A DNA stretch of 64,000 bases from Pectinophora gossypiella (GCF_024362695.1 NC_065425.1:8375001-8439000), one strand, 5' to 3'. Counted from the first letter of the stretch, positions 1 through 8,577 are shown. The notes: generated from the letters alone by a model not told the origin. Made by a program: numbers and translations.

Positions 1-412
1 TTTTCTATTTAAATTATTTATGAATTTTAATTAAGTAAAACGTAATAAGTCCGTCATTTTCATACAAATTCTAAAGTAATTTCGTGTTTTGACGTGGCAA
101 TGCAGGACGGAAGGAGCAAGTCACAGGGACTGTAACCTGGAACCTGGCAGAGGGCAGCAGTAACTGTCAGTACTATTCAGAGGCGGAGGACAGGAGTACT
201 AGTATAGCTTTGTAATAGCTCTGGGCGTCATCCCACTTGCGTCAGACAGAGTACTGCGGGGCGGAAGGCAAGAGGGAAACCACTGCTCTATTTTTCCCTA
301 AAAAGTAGCATGGAAATTGCTGCACCGACAAGAGCGTGGCTCTTAAATTGATGATGACGATGACGTTTAGTAAAAAGTAATTGATTTGACTAGTTGGAAG
401 CTAGCCTATTGT
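1..412. repeat. Repeat-P, split by a SINE-like insertion
   Basis: Bases 1-94 and 362-412 together match the segment near 51975-52210 (shared stretches TTTTCTATTTAA, TAATTTCG..TTTTGACG, GTTGGAAgCTAGCCTATT). In this copy the match is broken after TTTTGACG and resumes at GACGTTTAG, so the intervening block is a later insertion. A further fragment in reverse lies at 30535-30580. No coding potential is seen. Confidence 0.6.
95..361 (+). mobile_element. Repeat-Q (SINE-like)
   Basis: The block ends in GAGCGTGGCTCTTAAATTG followed by a GATGATGACGATG tail, as expected for a SINE 3' end. Two other copies in the opposite orientation, at 56720-56775 and about 61270-61425, share the GCACCGACAAGAGCGTGGCT region, and the third also shares the middle. 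It interrupts Repeat-P with a possible 4-bp GACG duplication. No RNA polymerase III box was confidently seen. Confidence 0.6.
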
Positions 413-480
413 CTGTCTCTGTTCAAATGTACGCCATGTCTATATTTTTCAACAATATCTTTTCTTAATTAAAGTAAAGG

Positions 481-551
481 ACATAATAACGGGTTCTTAC
501 TGCGTTTAAATGGGGATATGAGACTCCCTCGGGGAGAACCCGTTATTATGT
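481..551. repeat. Foldback-K copy 1 (short palindromic MITE)
   Basis: Arms ACATAATAACGGGTTCT (481-497) and its exact reverse complement (535-551) surround a short centre with GGGATATGAGACTCCC. The same arms and centre occur at 29379-29481 and, in part, at 60188-60345. The flanks TTAATTAAAG / CTTTAATTAT extend the symmetry. Confidence 0.7.
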
Positions 552-609
552 GCTTTAATTATGATAATAACCGAGTAAACTGAAAACAATGTATAAAGTA
601 CTCGTAAAG

Positions 610-960
610 GCCTCCGTGGTCTAACAGCCTCCGTGGTCTAACTGCCTCCGTGGTCTAGTGGTTAGAGCGTTAGGCTCAAGATCTGGAGGTCCGGGTTCGA
701 TTCCCGATGGAGACATTGAGAGACTGTCCTTTGTTTGGTAAGGACTTTCAGGCTTGAATCACCTGATTGTCCGAAAAAGTAAGATGATTCCGTGCTTCGG
801 AAGGCACGTTAAGCCGTTGGTCCCGGCTATTAGCCGTAAAAACACCTCCACCAACCCGCAGTGGAGCAGCGTGGTGGAGTATGCTCCATACCCCCTCCGG
901 TTGATTGAGGGGAGGCCTGTGCCCAGCAGTGGGACGTATATAGGCAGTTTATGTTATGTA
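610..960 (+). mobile_element. SINE-A copy (tRNA-headed), near full length
   Basis: The head reads like a tRNA: an A-box-like GTGGTCTAGTGGTTAGAGCG and a B box GGTTCGATTCCC. A body ending in GCCCAGCAGTGGGACGTATA follows. The first 17 bp of the head (GCCTCCGTGGTCTAACA) occur three times in tandem at 610-660. The element ends about 20 bp from the 5' splice site of the neighbouring ABC transporter exon. Other copies: 1340-1443, 17660-17990, 22462-22795, 24462-24805, with 3' tails at 12915-12945, 39770-39797, 40066-40110 and 59067-59140. Confidence 0.85.
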
Positions 961-984
961 AAGTAAAGGAGTCTCCCCACTCAC

Positions 985-1247
985 CGTTCCCGTAAAACAG
1001 GGTCCAAACCGACGGTAGGCTCGTCCAAAATCAGTAGCTCGGGTTCGTGGACTAGTGCTGCGGCCAGGGACACCCTTCGCTGCTGTCCCCCAGAGAGGTT
1101 CTTCACAAATCTACCGCCACTCGGTAACTCTAGCAGGTCGCTCAGGAAGTCGAACCGTTCGGCCAGTTTGGGCATTTTCATGCCGTAAATCCGCCCGAAG
1201 TAGTAGACTGCATCGCGAACTGTGAATTCTCCCACTAGGGCTATGTC
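985..1247 (-). CDS. ABC transporter (ABCG/ABCH-type), third coding exon, signature and Walker B
   Basis: This exon encodes 87 residues plus two bases. It starts DIALVGEFTVRDAVYYFG, has the ABC signature LSGGQQRR (the C-loop that contacts ATP across the dimer), then Walker B LLILDEP with the catalytic Glu, and the D-loop GLDP. The acceptor is TTTTCTTTTCCTGCAG|GAC and the donor CG|GTGAGT; the preceding exon ends in phase 0, so the join gives MPQ-DIALVGEF, the usual Q-loop spacing. The interrupted last codon CG- continues in an exon beyond the window edge, as do the H-loop and all membrane segments. Such half transporters (NBD then six helices) pair up to export lipids or other hydrophobic cargo. 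The substrate here is unknown. Confidence 0.93.
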
Positions 1248-1339
1248 CTGCAGGAAAAGAAAAATCCGTCATTCGCGGCTTCGGATCGGATGCTGTGTGA
1301 ACACGTCCTTACAGTTCAATTAGGGACTTTCCAAGCTAC

Positions 1340-1443
1340 ATAAACAGCCTATATACGTCCCACTGCTGGGCACAGGCCTCCCCTCAATCAACCGGAGGGT
1401 GTATGGAGCTCCACCACGCTGCTCCACTGCGGGTTGGTGGTAC
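1340..1443 (-). mobile_element. SINE-A copy, 5'-truncated, with 11-bp TSD
   Basis: Reverse-oriented 3' part of SINE-A. It is flanked by direct repeats TTCCAAGCTAC at 1329-1339 and 1444-1454, which restore the MITE-N end sequence when the insert is removed. About 100 bp are complementary to the SINE-A copy on the other side of the 985-1247 exon. Confidence 0.85.
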
Positions 1444-1544
1444 TTCCAAGCTACGTTCCCCAAAAAAAAAAATATAGATAGCAATGCACCGAATCGCCTT
1501 CGTTTAACCTTCAAATTTCATGGATAACAGACATAATTTTATCT

Positions 1545-2095
1545 AGCCACGGGAGCTCCGTGGTTCCTTCGCAATGAAAATCTGCACATTGACCTAGGTC
1601 TGCCAACCATTGCCCAATGGCTCAAATTAGCTTCCAAACGTTTTTTCGATTCTGCTCCGCACCACCCAAATCCCCTGGTAGTTGCGGCTTCCGAGTACAT
1701 TCCGCTTAGGGACGGTACTGAAAAGTATCGGCGCCCGAAGGACGTAATATACGATCCCGACGACCCGATTACTCTAGCCATAGAGGCAGCCAATCAGCTC
1801 GCGACACCAAACACTTCAGGACCCCGATACCGACCCCGCCGGCGTGGTCGACGATTTCCCTCATTCAGCGCTTATCGCTATCGACCCACTAGGGTCGATT
1901 AATTCTTTCAAATATTTTTCCTCTCTGACGACGCCCTGAGCCGAGGTTCGCGCCCAACTGGGCACCCTCAGGCCTGTTGTCTTAAACGTTGTACCGGGTG
2001 AGAGCCTTCAGCGCTCCCCATTTGTCCGGCCAAGTAGTTAATGCCATCTGCGGCAAATCTACAATAAGTCACGTCAAAAAAAAAAAAAAAAAAAA
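1545..2095 (+). mobile_element. Repeat-F, longest copy, poly-A tailed
   Basis: About 550 bp ending GCGGCAAATCTACAATAAG, TCACGTC and an A-run of roughly 20. The poly-A end and variable 5' truncation of the other copies mark it as a retroposed element, either a SINE or the 3' end of a LINE. Other copies (+): 3950-4022, 8922-9200, 12046-12140, 12830-12912, 14400-14490, 24190-24272, 25012-25252, 40852-41195, 59540-59740, 62345-62412. Copies (-): 14775-15060, 39803-40065. It has no convincing reading frame. Confidence 0.75.
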
Positions 2096-2242
2096 AGGGT
2101 ACAAATGAGTACTCTTGTTATTACACCCAGGCACGACACATATTCCACCCATTATTATTCTAATCATATTAAAGAGAAGCAACATAATTCTATACCATAT
2201 CTCATCCAAATATCAAGCAACAATTATTTTTATTTTCATACG

Positions 2243-2388
2243 TACGGTCACGAGCATTAATATGTGTACACTTTGGTACCATTTCACATTAACTTTTTTG
2301 ACAAATTGAACTGTAAGTCTCACTAATTGTCAAATATGTTAGTGCGACAGAGTCCTAAAGAGGGTTCATTATATTGCTCGTGACTGTA
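2243..2388 (+). mobile_element. MITE-H copy
   Basis: A ~146-bp element with imperfect inverted ends TACGGTCACGAGCA and TGCTCGTGACTGTA. The interior has the recurrent TTTTTTGACAAATTGAACTGT and TAAGTCTCACTAA. Six other copies are in the window (12951, 18582, 29865, 36572, 39610, 57004). TA at the ends suggests Tc1/mariner-type mobilisation. Confidence 0.8.
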
Positions 2389-2570
2389 CATATAAGGCAA
2401 ACTTGCACCAATTAGTTATTGTATAATATGCCTCTGCCATTTCATTATATTTTTGAATAATTATGTAAACACTTTAAATCTGCACAGCGCCATATATGTA
2501 TATTGTTTTTGGGGAATGTTTTTTTTTTTGTCTGGCTGGAAAGTCCCTCATTTGACAAAAAAACATTAAT

Positions 2571-2855
2571 AACGGTAAAAATGTTAAAAATATTTGGCTT
2601 TTGTTTTTTCTATTTTGTTTAAATTTAGAATACACGTGCTAATAATTACATTCTGCTTATCGTATATATAACGGAATCAGTTTGCTGTGTATGTAAACAA
2701 AAATAGATTTAATAGTAAGTAATTATGCAAATCAGCTTTGTTTTTAGAGATGTTTCTAGTGGTAAAAAAGGAAGGACCGTGGTCCTGTGGTTTATTTTAT
2801 TTATTCACGGAACTCTAACACAGTACATTATTACGTGACATTAAAAAAAATTGCG
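2571..2855. other. AT-rich stretch, nothing recognised
   Basis: I see no conserved frame, no repeat shared with the rest of the window and no strong structure here. It is part of the second intron of the ABC transporter gene. Confidence 0.5.
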
Positions 2856-2859
2856 GTTT

Positions 2860-3112
2860 GCTTTTGGAACGGGGAGCGTCAATTCGAACTCCGGTACCAG
2901 ACTTGCACCAATGAGTTATTAATTTATCTTGAGTGCAGTTTTCACTAAGTTGACTCGACCATTATAAACGGCGATACGGCTCACCACCTATCATGTTGGT
3001 GTAACAGAAAGCTCGGTGAAGCATGGGTACTTAGTTCATCTTGCGATGAATTTACCTCTGACTACCCCGTCGGGAAAAAGTCGTGAGTTTGTCATGTTAA
3101 ATACAACAACAA
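2860..3112 (+). mobile_element. SINE-E copy
   Basis: A B-box-like AATTCGAACTCC is followed by GCACCAATGAGTTATT, then CTCGACCATTATAAACGGCG, AACAGAAAGCTCGGTGA and TTAGTTCATCTTGCGATG. The best copy of this family is at 59850-60115. Fragments lie at 13080-13330, 18480-18575, 45250-45390, 47325-47400, 48718-48905 (-), 60745-60830 and 61862-62010 (-). Confidence 0.7.
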
Positions 3113-3345
3113 CCTCAATTTCCTTCCTCAGCCTAAACCTAAGACTAAACCAATGATTTTCGAATTTATGTTTGGATCATAAATGATGATCACGCGCTCA
3201 GCAGTGAAGGAAAACATCGTCAAGAAACCCACATTCCCGAGAATTGCATTTTCGGCGGTATGTGACCTAACCTGTATTAGGCTGGTTTTCCCTTCGGCAC
3301 TTGGCCTTTGATGGCATTTGCAGCAAATCTACTAAAAGTCAAGTT
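3113..3345 (+). mobile_element. SINE-D body joined to a repeat-F tail
   Basis: The SINE-D body (TTGGATCATAAATGATGATC, GACCTAACCTGTATT) runs to about 3295. It then changes abruptly to TGATGGCATTTGCAGCAAAT, the 3' end of repeat-F. The chimaera could be template switching or a later insertion. No TSD is visible at the junction. Confidence 0.55.
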
Positions 3346-3504
3346 AGAAACAAAATGTGATGAATGTAATGACTAAAATACAATCCCCGAGTAAGTGAGC
3401 AGAGAAACAAGTAATCCGAAGACCTTGCAGCCACTTTCGTTACGAAGTCCCAAGATGGACATGAGAGACTAGTTTTAATGGTAGATCATTTGGGAAAGGA
3501 AAAT

Positions 3505-3630
3505 GTACAGACATGTGAGTTGTGGTCAGACAGGCAGTCGCTTCTGTAAAAAACCGGACCTGTCAAATCTTCAGGTTAGGTAAGCGGACCCTGTGAAAAA
3601 TGGTATAATGCTAGGGAGATGATGAGTTTG
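3505..3630 (+). mobile_element. SINE-D 3' part
   Basis: Contains CAGACAGGCAGTCGCTTCTG, AACCGGACCTGTCAAATCTT and the terminal GATAATGCTAGGGAGATGAT motif (here slightly changed). 5'-truncated. Confidence 0.7.
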
Positions 3631-3782
3631 ATATGCTCGACTCCAGTGAGTAAAGTCCTCAAGTCGAGGACGTAAATGTCAACTTATCAAAATACTCAGC
3701 CTCAGGACGAGTCGAGTGGAGGAAGAGAAGAGTTAACTTCTTAGAATACGAGTGTAAGGCCAGGCGCGCACTACGAGTTTTT

Positions 3783-3938
3783 CGCCGCGCGGCAGAATAA
3801 AGCAGCGGCATAATGTCGCACTGTAATACTGCGCCGCTGCGGTGGCTCTGCCGCCAAGTGCGCGCAATACAATTTAAAACTGTTTGGTACAGTATTACAG
3901 TGCGACATTATGCCGCTGCTTTTTTCTGCCGCGCGGCG
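3783..3938. repeat. GC-rich foldback element
   Basis: The arms at 3783-3831 and 3890-3938 are near-perfect reverse complements over about 49 bp (CGCCGCGCGGCAG ... TGTCGCACTGTAATACTG). The centre is a 58-bp GC-rich loop. It contrasts sharply with the AT-rich surroundings and abuts a repeat-F 3' end at about 3950. Confidence 0.8.
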
Positions 3939-4235
3939 AACAGTTGGTAGGCGCTCCCCATTTGTCCGGCCAAGTAGTTAATGCCATCTGCGGCAAATCT
4001 ACAAAAAGTCACGTCAAAAAAAAATCTAAGTATCATATTATCCGCTAGATATAAGCATGCGAAAATTTAGGAGGTATATAGGTAGGTACTTTATTAATTA
4101 ACTAATATAAATCTACTTATTAACTTAAGTAACATAATATAAATCTAATAAAAAAAAATAACCACCACGATATAAATCAACGGATTTTAATGAAACTAAG
4201 TAATTGTTCATTTTTATTTTTTTTTAATTTGTTGC

Positions 4236-4390
4236 AAATTATGGGATTAACTACTGGGGGTGGGGGCTCACCAGGTACAAAATTTAAGACAACAGGCCTG
4301 AGGGAGTCCAATTGCGAACCTTGGCGCAGGGCATCATCCGAGAGAATCATGTGTGAAAGAATTAATCCGCCTTAGGCACATAGCGATGAC
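4236..4390 (-). mobile_element. Repeat-F, decayed middle part
   Basis: Contains the reverse-complement body motifs AACAGGCCTGAGGG and GAATTAATC seen in better copies, with substitutions throughout. It has no tail. Confidence 0.55.
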
Positions 4391-4560
4391 ATTACGAGAA
4401 ATGTATATCGGAGGTATGTGACCTAACCTGTATTGGGCTGGTTTTCCCTTCGCGGGTTGGAAGGTCAGACAGGCAGTCGTTTCTGTAAAAAACCGGACCT
4501 GACAAATGTTTAGGTGAGGTAAGCGGAGCCTGTTAAAAACGGGATAATGCTAGGGATAAG
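4391..4560 (+). mobile_element. SINE-D 3' part
   Basis: Contains GGAGGTATGTGACCTAACCT, TTCCCTTCGCGGGTTGGAAG and GATAATGCTAGGG. It lies about 100 bp from the ABC transporter exon at 4656-4815, inside intron 2. Confidence 0.75.
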
Positions 4561-4655
4561 TGGGCTGATAGCTTCCCCGGCATTTCACGTGGGTAACCAT
4601 GCTTTTATATTCGTCGTTTGCGTTGATATGTAAGTTACAACGGTCGTCAACCTAC

Positions 4656-4815
4656 CTGTGGCATATACCCGACCCTGGGTCCAGGTACACCGCTTCCCTT
4701 CTCTCCAGGTTGTCCCCCCAGCACCCAGATGTTGCCGCTGTCCAGCTTGCGTCGACCCACGATGCAGGACAGTAAGGTTGTCTTACCGCACCCTGAGGGA
4801 CCTAGCAGGCCGTAA
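4656..4815 (-). CDS. ABC transporter (ABCG/ABCH-type), second coding exon, Walker A
   Basis: This exon supplies 160 nt. With the two leftover bases of exon 1 (AT) it reads I-YGLLGPSGCGKTTLLSCIVG, in which GPSGCGKTT is the Walker A P-loop that binds ATP phosphates. It then reads GRRKLDSGNIWVLGG and ends RVGYMPQ, whose Gln is the Q-loop residue. The acceptor is CCTCCCGCAG|TTAC and the donor CACAG|GTAGGT. Exons 1 and 2 total 282 nt (94 codons), so the exon ends in phase 0 and joins cleanly to 985-1247. The order is typical of the insect ABCH and ABCG subfamilies. I favour ABCH from the spacing of GLLGPSGCGKTT and GYMPQ, but cannot prove it without the membrane domain. Confidence 0.95.
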
Positions 4816-4865
4816 CTGCGGGAGGAAATCATTTGGGTAACATTATGCTAGTTAAATCATTAATA

Positions 4866-6179
4866 TACAGGGTGGCCCAGAAGATCAGGTTCAAAATGAA
4901 AAATTAGATAGAGGGGCTCATTAGCTACCAGAAACACCCCCATGTATGTTCAGCAATTATTTACGGTTTAGGAGATATGACCCATTTTGTACCTTTTTCT
5001 AGATTTTCTACTTTACTTCAGAAATAATCATTTTGTCGCTATCCCTTTCTTAATAATTATTTTATTTTACTTCACAACTATGCCTAAGGCTGTGTACCGC
5101 TCAATCAAAGATAAATCAAAGTCAAATCAAGTATAAAAAAAAGTTATCGGAAGTCAAAGTAAGAATTCGACCAAAATTGTTACAGTTGTTAAAACTTCGC
5201 CGAAGAATAATAAACACATGAGATTGTCATGGACCCTGAAAGTATTTCTAAAAACTGCTCCATTTAATAGGCTTTTAGAAACATCCAAAAAAAGTACCCT
5301 TAATAAGGACATAAAACTAAGTAATTAGCCCTCAAAGATTGCAAGACAGACAGATTTGAAGGAAAATTTGACATTCTCATACAATGTAGCTGCTTCTTTC
5401 TAACGTTGTTAAAGGTGCTCAAAAACAGATTTTATTTTAGTATCCAATAGTATGAATCACCAACAGTGTTTGGGGATAACTTTTTCCTTGAAATCTATGT
5501 ACCTTCAATAAAATACGAATACCAAAAGTGACTGCAAGTTTTGTCTTCGGAATGTTGCTATGTCTACCCTGTTAGCGATTATAAGCGTGATTTTTATTTA
5601 CTTTTAACTGAAAATGTGTCTTTGACCACCTTTAACAACGTTAGAAAGAAGCAGCTACATTGTATGAGAATGTCAAATTTTCCGTCAAATCTGTCTGTTT
5701 TGCAATATTTGAGGTCAAATTACTTAGTTTTTTGCCCGTATTGAGGGTACTTTTTTTGGATGTTTCTAAAAGCTTATTAAATGGAGCAGTTTTTAGAAAT
5801 ACTTTCAGGGTCCATGACAATCTCATGTGTTTATTATTCTTCGGCGAAGTTTTAACAACTGTAACAATTTTGGTCGAATTCTCACTTTGACTTCCGATAA
5901 CTTTTTTTTTTATACTTGATTTGACTTTGATTTATTTTTGATTGAGCGGTCACAGCCTTAGGCATAGTTGTGAAGTAAAATAAAATAATTATTAAGTAAG
6001 GGATAGCGACAAAATGATTATTTCTGAAGTAAGGTAGAAAATCTAGAAAAAGGTACAAAATGGGTCATATCTCCTAAACCGTAAATAATTGCTGAACATA
6101 CATGGGGGTGTTTCTGGTAGCTAATGAGCCCCTCTATCTAATTTTTCATTTTGAACCTGATCTTCTGGGCCACCCTGTA
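4866..6179. mobile_element. 1.3-kb palindromic transposon with ~560-bp inverted arms
   Basis: The left arm 4866-5425 and right arm 5622-6179 are reverse complements with scattered mismatches. The termini are TACAGGGTGGCCCAGAAG and its complement CTTCTGGGCCACCCTGTA, and the element is flanked by TA at 4864-4865 and 6180-6181, a Tc1/mariner-type target duplication. The loop (about 5426-5621) has no shared sequence and no transposase frame. Short frames on both strands here are by-products of the palindrome. It lies in intron 1 of the ABC transporter gene, so its RNA should form a very long hairpin. Confidence 0.88.
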
Positions 6180-6204
6180 TACACAAAACCAAACAAACGG
6201 ACTA

Positions 6205-6396
6205 TACAGAATGTTAGTGATATCGTAACGAAAACTTTGAGGGATGATTCAGACCATGATTCTGAGTTAATATCAAATTGAATTTGTCGTCGCAAAATTC
6301 GCGGCTTTTTGTGTTCTTTTTTATTTTTGAATTCTATATTTTTAATGAGCTGAATCACCGCCTCCGTACTCGTTACGATGTCACTTACAACCCGTA
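6205..6396. mobile_element. MITE-G copy
   Basis: Left end TACAGAATGTTAGTGATATC and right end GTTACGATGTCACTTACAA..CCGTA. The internal GATTCAGACCATGATTCTGA belongs to the left arm. The right arm is shortened. Confidence 0.75.
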
Positions 6397-6424
6397 CAAG
6401 TACGACAGGTAGCCATACCAGTTC

Positions 6425-6628
6425 GTATGGGTGTTAGTGACACCGTAACAAATACTGAGGGGAATGATTCAGACCATGATTCTGAGTTGATATCAAGTGG
6501 AATTTCCTGTCGGAAAATTTAATTATTTGCAGTTCCATACTTTTGCGATGGAAAATTCCACTTCATATCAACTCAATCATGGTCTGAATCATCCCTCAAA
6601 GTTTTCGTTACGATGTCACTAACATCCA
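6425..6628. mobile_element. MITE-G copy, palindromic
   Basis: The left arm GGTGTTAGTGACACCGTAAC is mirrored by GTTACGATGTCACTAACATC. The inner arms pair as GATTCAGACCATGATTCTGA with TCATGGTCTGAATCATCCCT. It lies in intron 1 of the ABC transporter gene. Confidence 0.8.
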
Positions 6629-6855
6629 GAGTGATGTATACAGAGTGTTCTAAAAATAGCGTCAAGCCGAAGTTCAGAGATGGAACACTCCTAAAAGCGC
6701 TTTTACATTTATTACAGGCGTTTTTGTCACGCGACTGTAGCGCTTCTAATTCGCGCACGCGGCGCACACGCATACGGCTATGTATGCATGTATGTATTGT
6801 AAGTCACTGCATCTAGCCCAAGGTTTATGTAATGTATCTGTAAGTATATACTTAC

Positions 6856-7020
6856 ATGATCCCTTTCTCGACGGTCATATCGAGGTGTGTAAGCACAGGC
6901 TTGTGGTCGGGCTTGTCTTGTCGGCCGTACGACTTGTTGGCGCGCTCGACCAACACCGCGGCTGCCCGACCCGACATGTTGGATAGTGTAGGGGACACTC
7001 AATGTGAACGCATGGCTGGT
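6856..7020 (-). CDS. ABC transporter, first coding exon (start codon at 6977)
   Basis: Translation begins at the ATG at 6977-6975 and gives MSGRAAAVLVERANKSYGRQ and on to LTHLDMTVEKGI plus AT, 40 codons and two bases. The donor AT|GTAAGT completes codon 41 with the first base of the next exon to make ..EKGII-YGLLGPSG, the normal start of an ABC nucleotide-binding domain. The exon begins at 7020 after the acceptor TTTTCTCCTTGTCCACAG, so 43 bases of leader precede the ATG. An earlier ATG in that leader opens only a four-codon frame ending TGA. At least one upstream non-coding exon must exist; I did not find it. Confidence 0.88.
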
Positions 7021-7104
7021 CTGTGGACAAGGAGAAAATAATTATGAGTATACTATAATTTATTTCATTGGTAATTGATATCGCGTGCTTTCCAGGATTT
7101 GTGA

Positions 7105-7345
7105 TCGGTTAATGACCATTAGCTTGCCCCGTATTACACGGGACTTAAAACATACTTGGATATATACACTAAATACATCTCTGCCTGCCCCTTCCGGGAT
7201 ACAGGCGTGATGCTATGTTTATGTGTTTATGTCATGGAGGGGTTGGGCGTTGGGCTCACGGAGGAGGCCCTGGGTTTCGAGGCCCTGGGTTGGATTAGGC
7301 TCACCCCTGTTACAAGGGACTTAAACACAGCGAGGAGTGGGTGTA
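7105..7345. repeat. Fragments of a GGGATACAGGCGTGATG-type repeat
   Basis: Motifs TACACGGGACTTAAA, CCTGCCCCTTCCGGGATACA and GGCGTGATGCTATG recur at 16640-16730 and, reversed, at 36800-36905. They form an old SINE-like family with a TATGTTATG-type tail. The boundaries are uncertain. Confidence 0.5.
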
Positions 7346-7574
7346 TACAGGTTGTTAGTGACATCGTAACGAATACTGAGGGGGATGATTCAGACCACGA
7401 TTCTGAGTTAATATCAAGTGGATTTTCCTGTGGGAAAATTCATGACCATTTTAGTGTTTAATTAAATTATTTGCCGTTCCATACTTTTGCGACGGAAAAC
7501 TCCACTTATTGTCAACCCAGAATTGCCTGAATCATCCCGCAAAGTTTTCGTTACGATGTCACTAACACCCTGTA
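7346..7574. mobile_element. MITE-G copy with intact ends and TA duplication
   Basis: Ends TACAGGTTGTTAGTGACATC and GATGTCACTAACACCCTGTA, flanked by TA at 7344-7345 and 7575-7576. This is the best-defined copy of the family. Its termini resemble those of the large palindrome at 4866-6179 (TACAGGGTG), suggesting the same transposase source. Confidence 0.85.
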
Positions 7575-7576
7575 TA

Positions 7577-8140
7577 CTATACAGCTCTACCTACCCGTTA
7601 TGGGATACATGTGTTGCTATGATATAAAGAGAAGCCCCTACATTAACCCTTTCACGGGCAGAGACCATGGGTCACTGATGGTTCATAACAGATAGTATGA
7701 CACCTTGGAATCGGAACGTCATTAGACGTTCTGTCCTTGAAAGTGTTAAGTACATCTGATACGATGATTACAAAGTGAAACCTTTTAACGACATGGAAAG
7801 AAGGTTGAAATTAACCTAGAAAAATACAGTTTTAATACGCAAAAGGAAGCGATAATAAAACGGTTGCAAATCATGGTTGCCACTTCAATTGTCTGATGGC
7901 AGGTGCAATTATAAGTTATTAAGTTATAATAGCTTTATGAAGGACACGCGCCTTCTGGCTAACCGCACGGCACTGCAAAATAGACTATGGTCATAGAATA
8001 AACTATTGGGTATAGAAGGGACACTCCGCTCTATACCGATACGAGCTTGGACACATACAGGGTAGGGTAGGTATAACATAGCAGGGTATAACTTATATGG
8101 CGCTGTACAGAGCCATCGTTTAACGTTCTAATTTCATACA
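7577..8140. other. Intergenic, little recognised
   Basis: No gene is seen. A MITE-N-like scrap (ATGGCGCTGTACAG, TTCTAATTTCATACAGACAT) lies at 8098-8140. The remainder is unique within the window. Confidence 0.5.
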
Positions 8141-8144
8141 GACA

Positions 8145-8556
8145 TACAGGATGTTAGTGACATCGTAACGAAAACTTTGAGGGATGATTCTGACCATGAC
8201 TCTGGGTTGATATCAATAGGAATTTTCCATCGTAAAAGTATGAAACTGAAATAAATTTTAAAAAATCACGAAAATTTTCATAAATTTTCCGACAGGAAAT
8301 TCGACTTGATATCAATTCAGAATCATGGTCTGAATCATCCCCCTCAGTATTCGTTACGATGTCACTATAACAACCATACGTACTTGTATAGCAACCTGGC
8401 AAGGGGTGTAAGTGACATCAGTATGCAAAAGTATGGTACTGAAATGAATAAAAAAAACACGCACTTTTTCATGAATTTTCCGACAAGAAAATCCACTTGA
8501 TATCAACTCAGAATCATGGTCTGAATCATCCTCCTCAGTATTCGTTACGATGTCAT
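8145..8556. mobile_element. Two adjacent MITE-G copies
   Basis: 8145-8370 begins TACAGGATGTTAGTGACATC and ends TTCGTTACGATGTCACT. 8404-8556 has only a stub of the left arm followed by the complete right arm. Both carry the TCAGAATCATGGTCTGAATC inner arm. Confidence 0.75.
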
Positions 8557-8577
8557 TAGTATCACATCACTAATTTA

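Larger units (their letters stand above)
1316..2570 (+). mobile_element. MITE-N copy carrying nested insertions
   Basis: The outer element begins AGGGACTTTCCAAGCTACGTTC and ends GGCTGGAAAGTCCCTCATT, matching the less interrupted copy at 19417-20000. It is broken by SINE-A (1340-1443), repeat-F (about 1545-2095) and MITE-H (2243-2388). The pieces in order match 19417-19560, 19550-19660 and 19860-20000. Confidence 0.65.

Noticed and set aside
644..715. tRNA-like sequence with A and B boxes
   Set aside because: It is the head of SINE-A, repeated with its body elsewhere; the stems do not pair well enough for a functional tRNA. The same holds for heads at 22183, 44102, 15594, 42172 and 59850.
1320..1793. 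Minus-strand frames of 64 and 84 codons
   Set aside because: They lie within SINE-A, MITE-N and repeat-F copies and are not kept open in other copies of repeat-F.
5541..5890. Overlapping 60-76 codon frames on both strands
   Set aside because: They lie in the arms of the palindrome and mirror each other; not conserved as protein.
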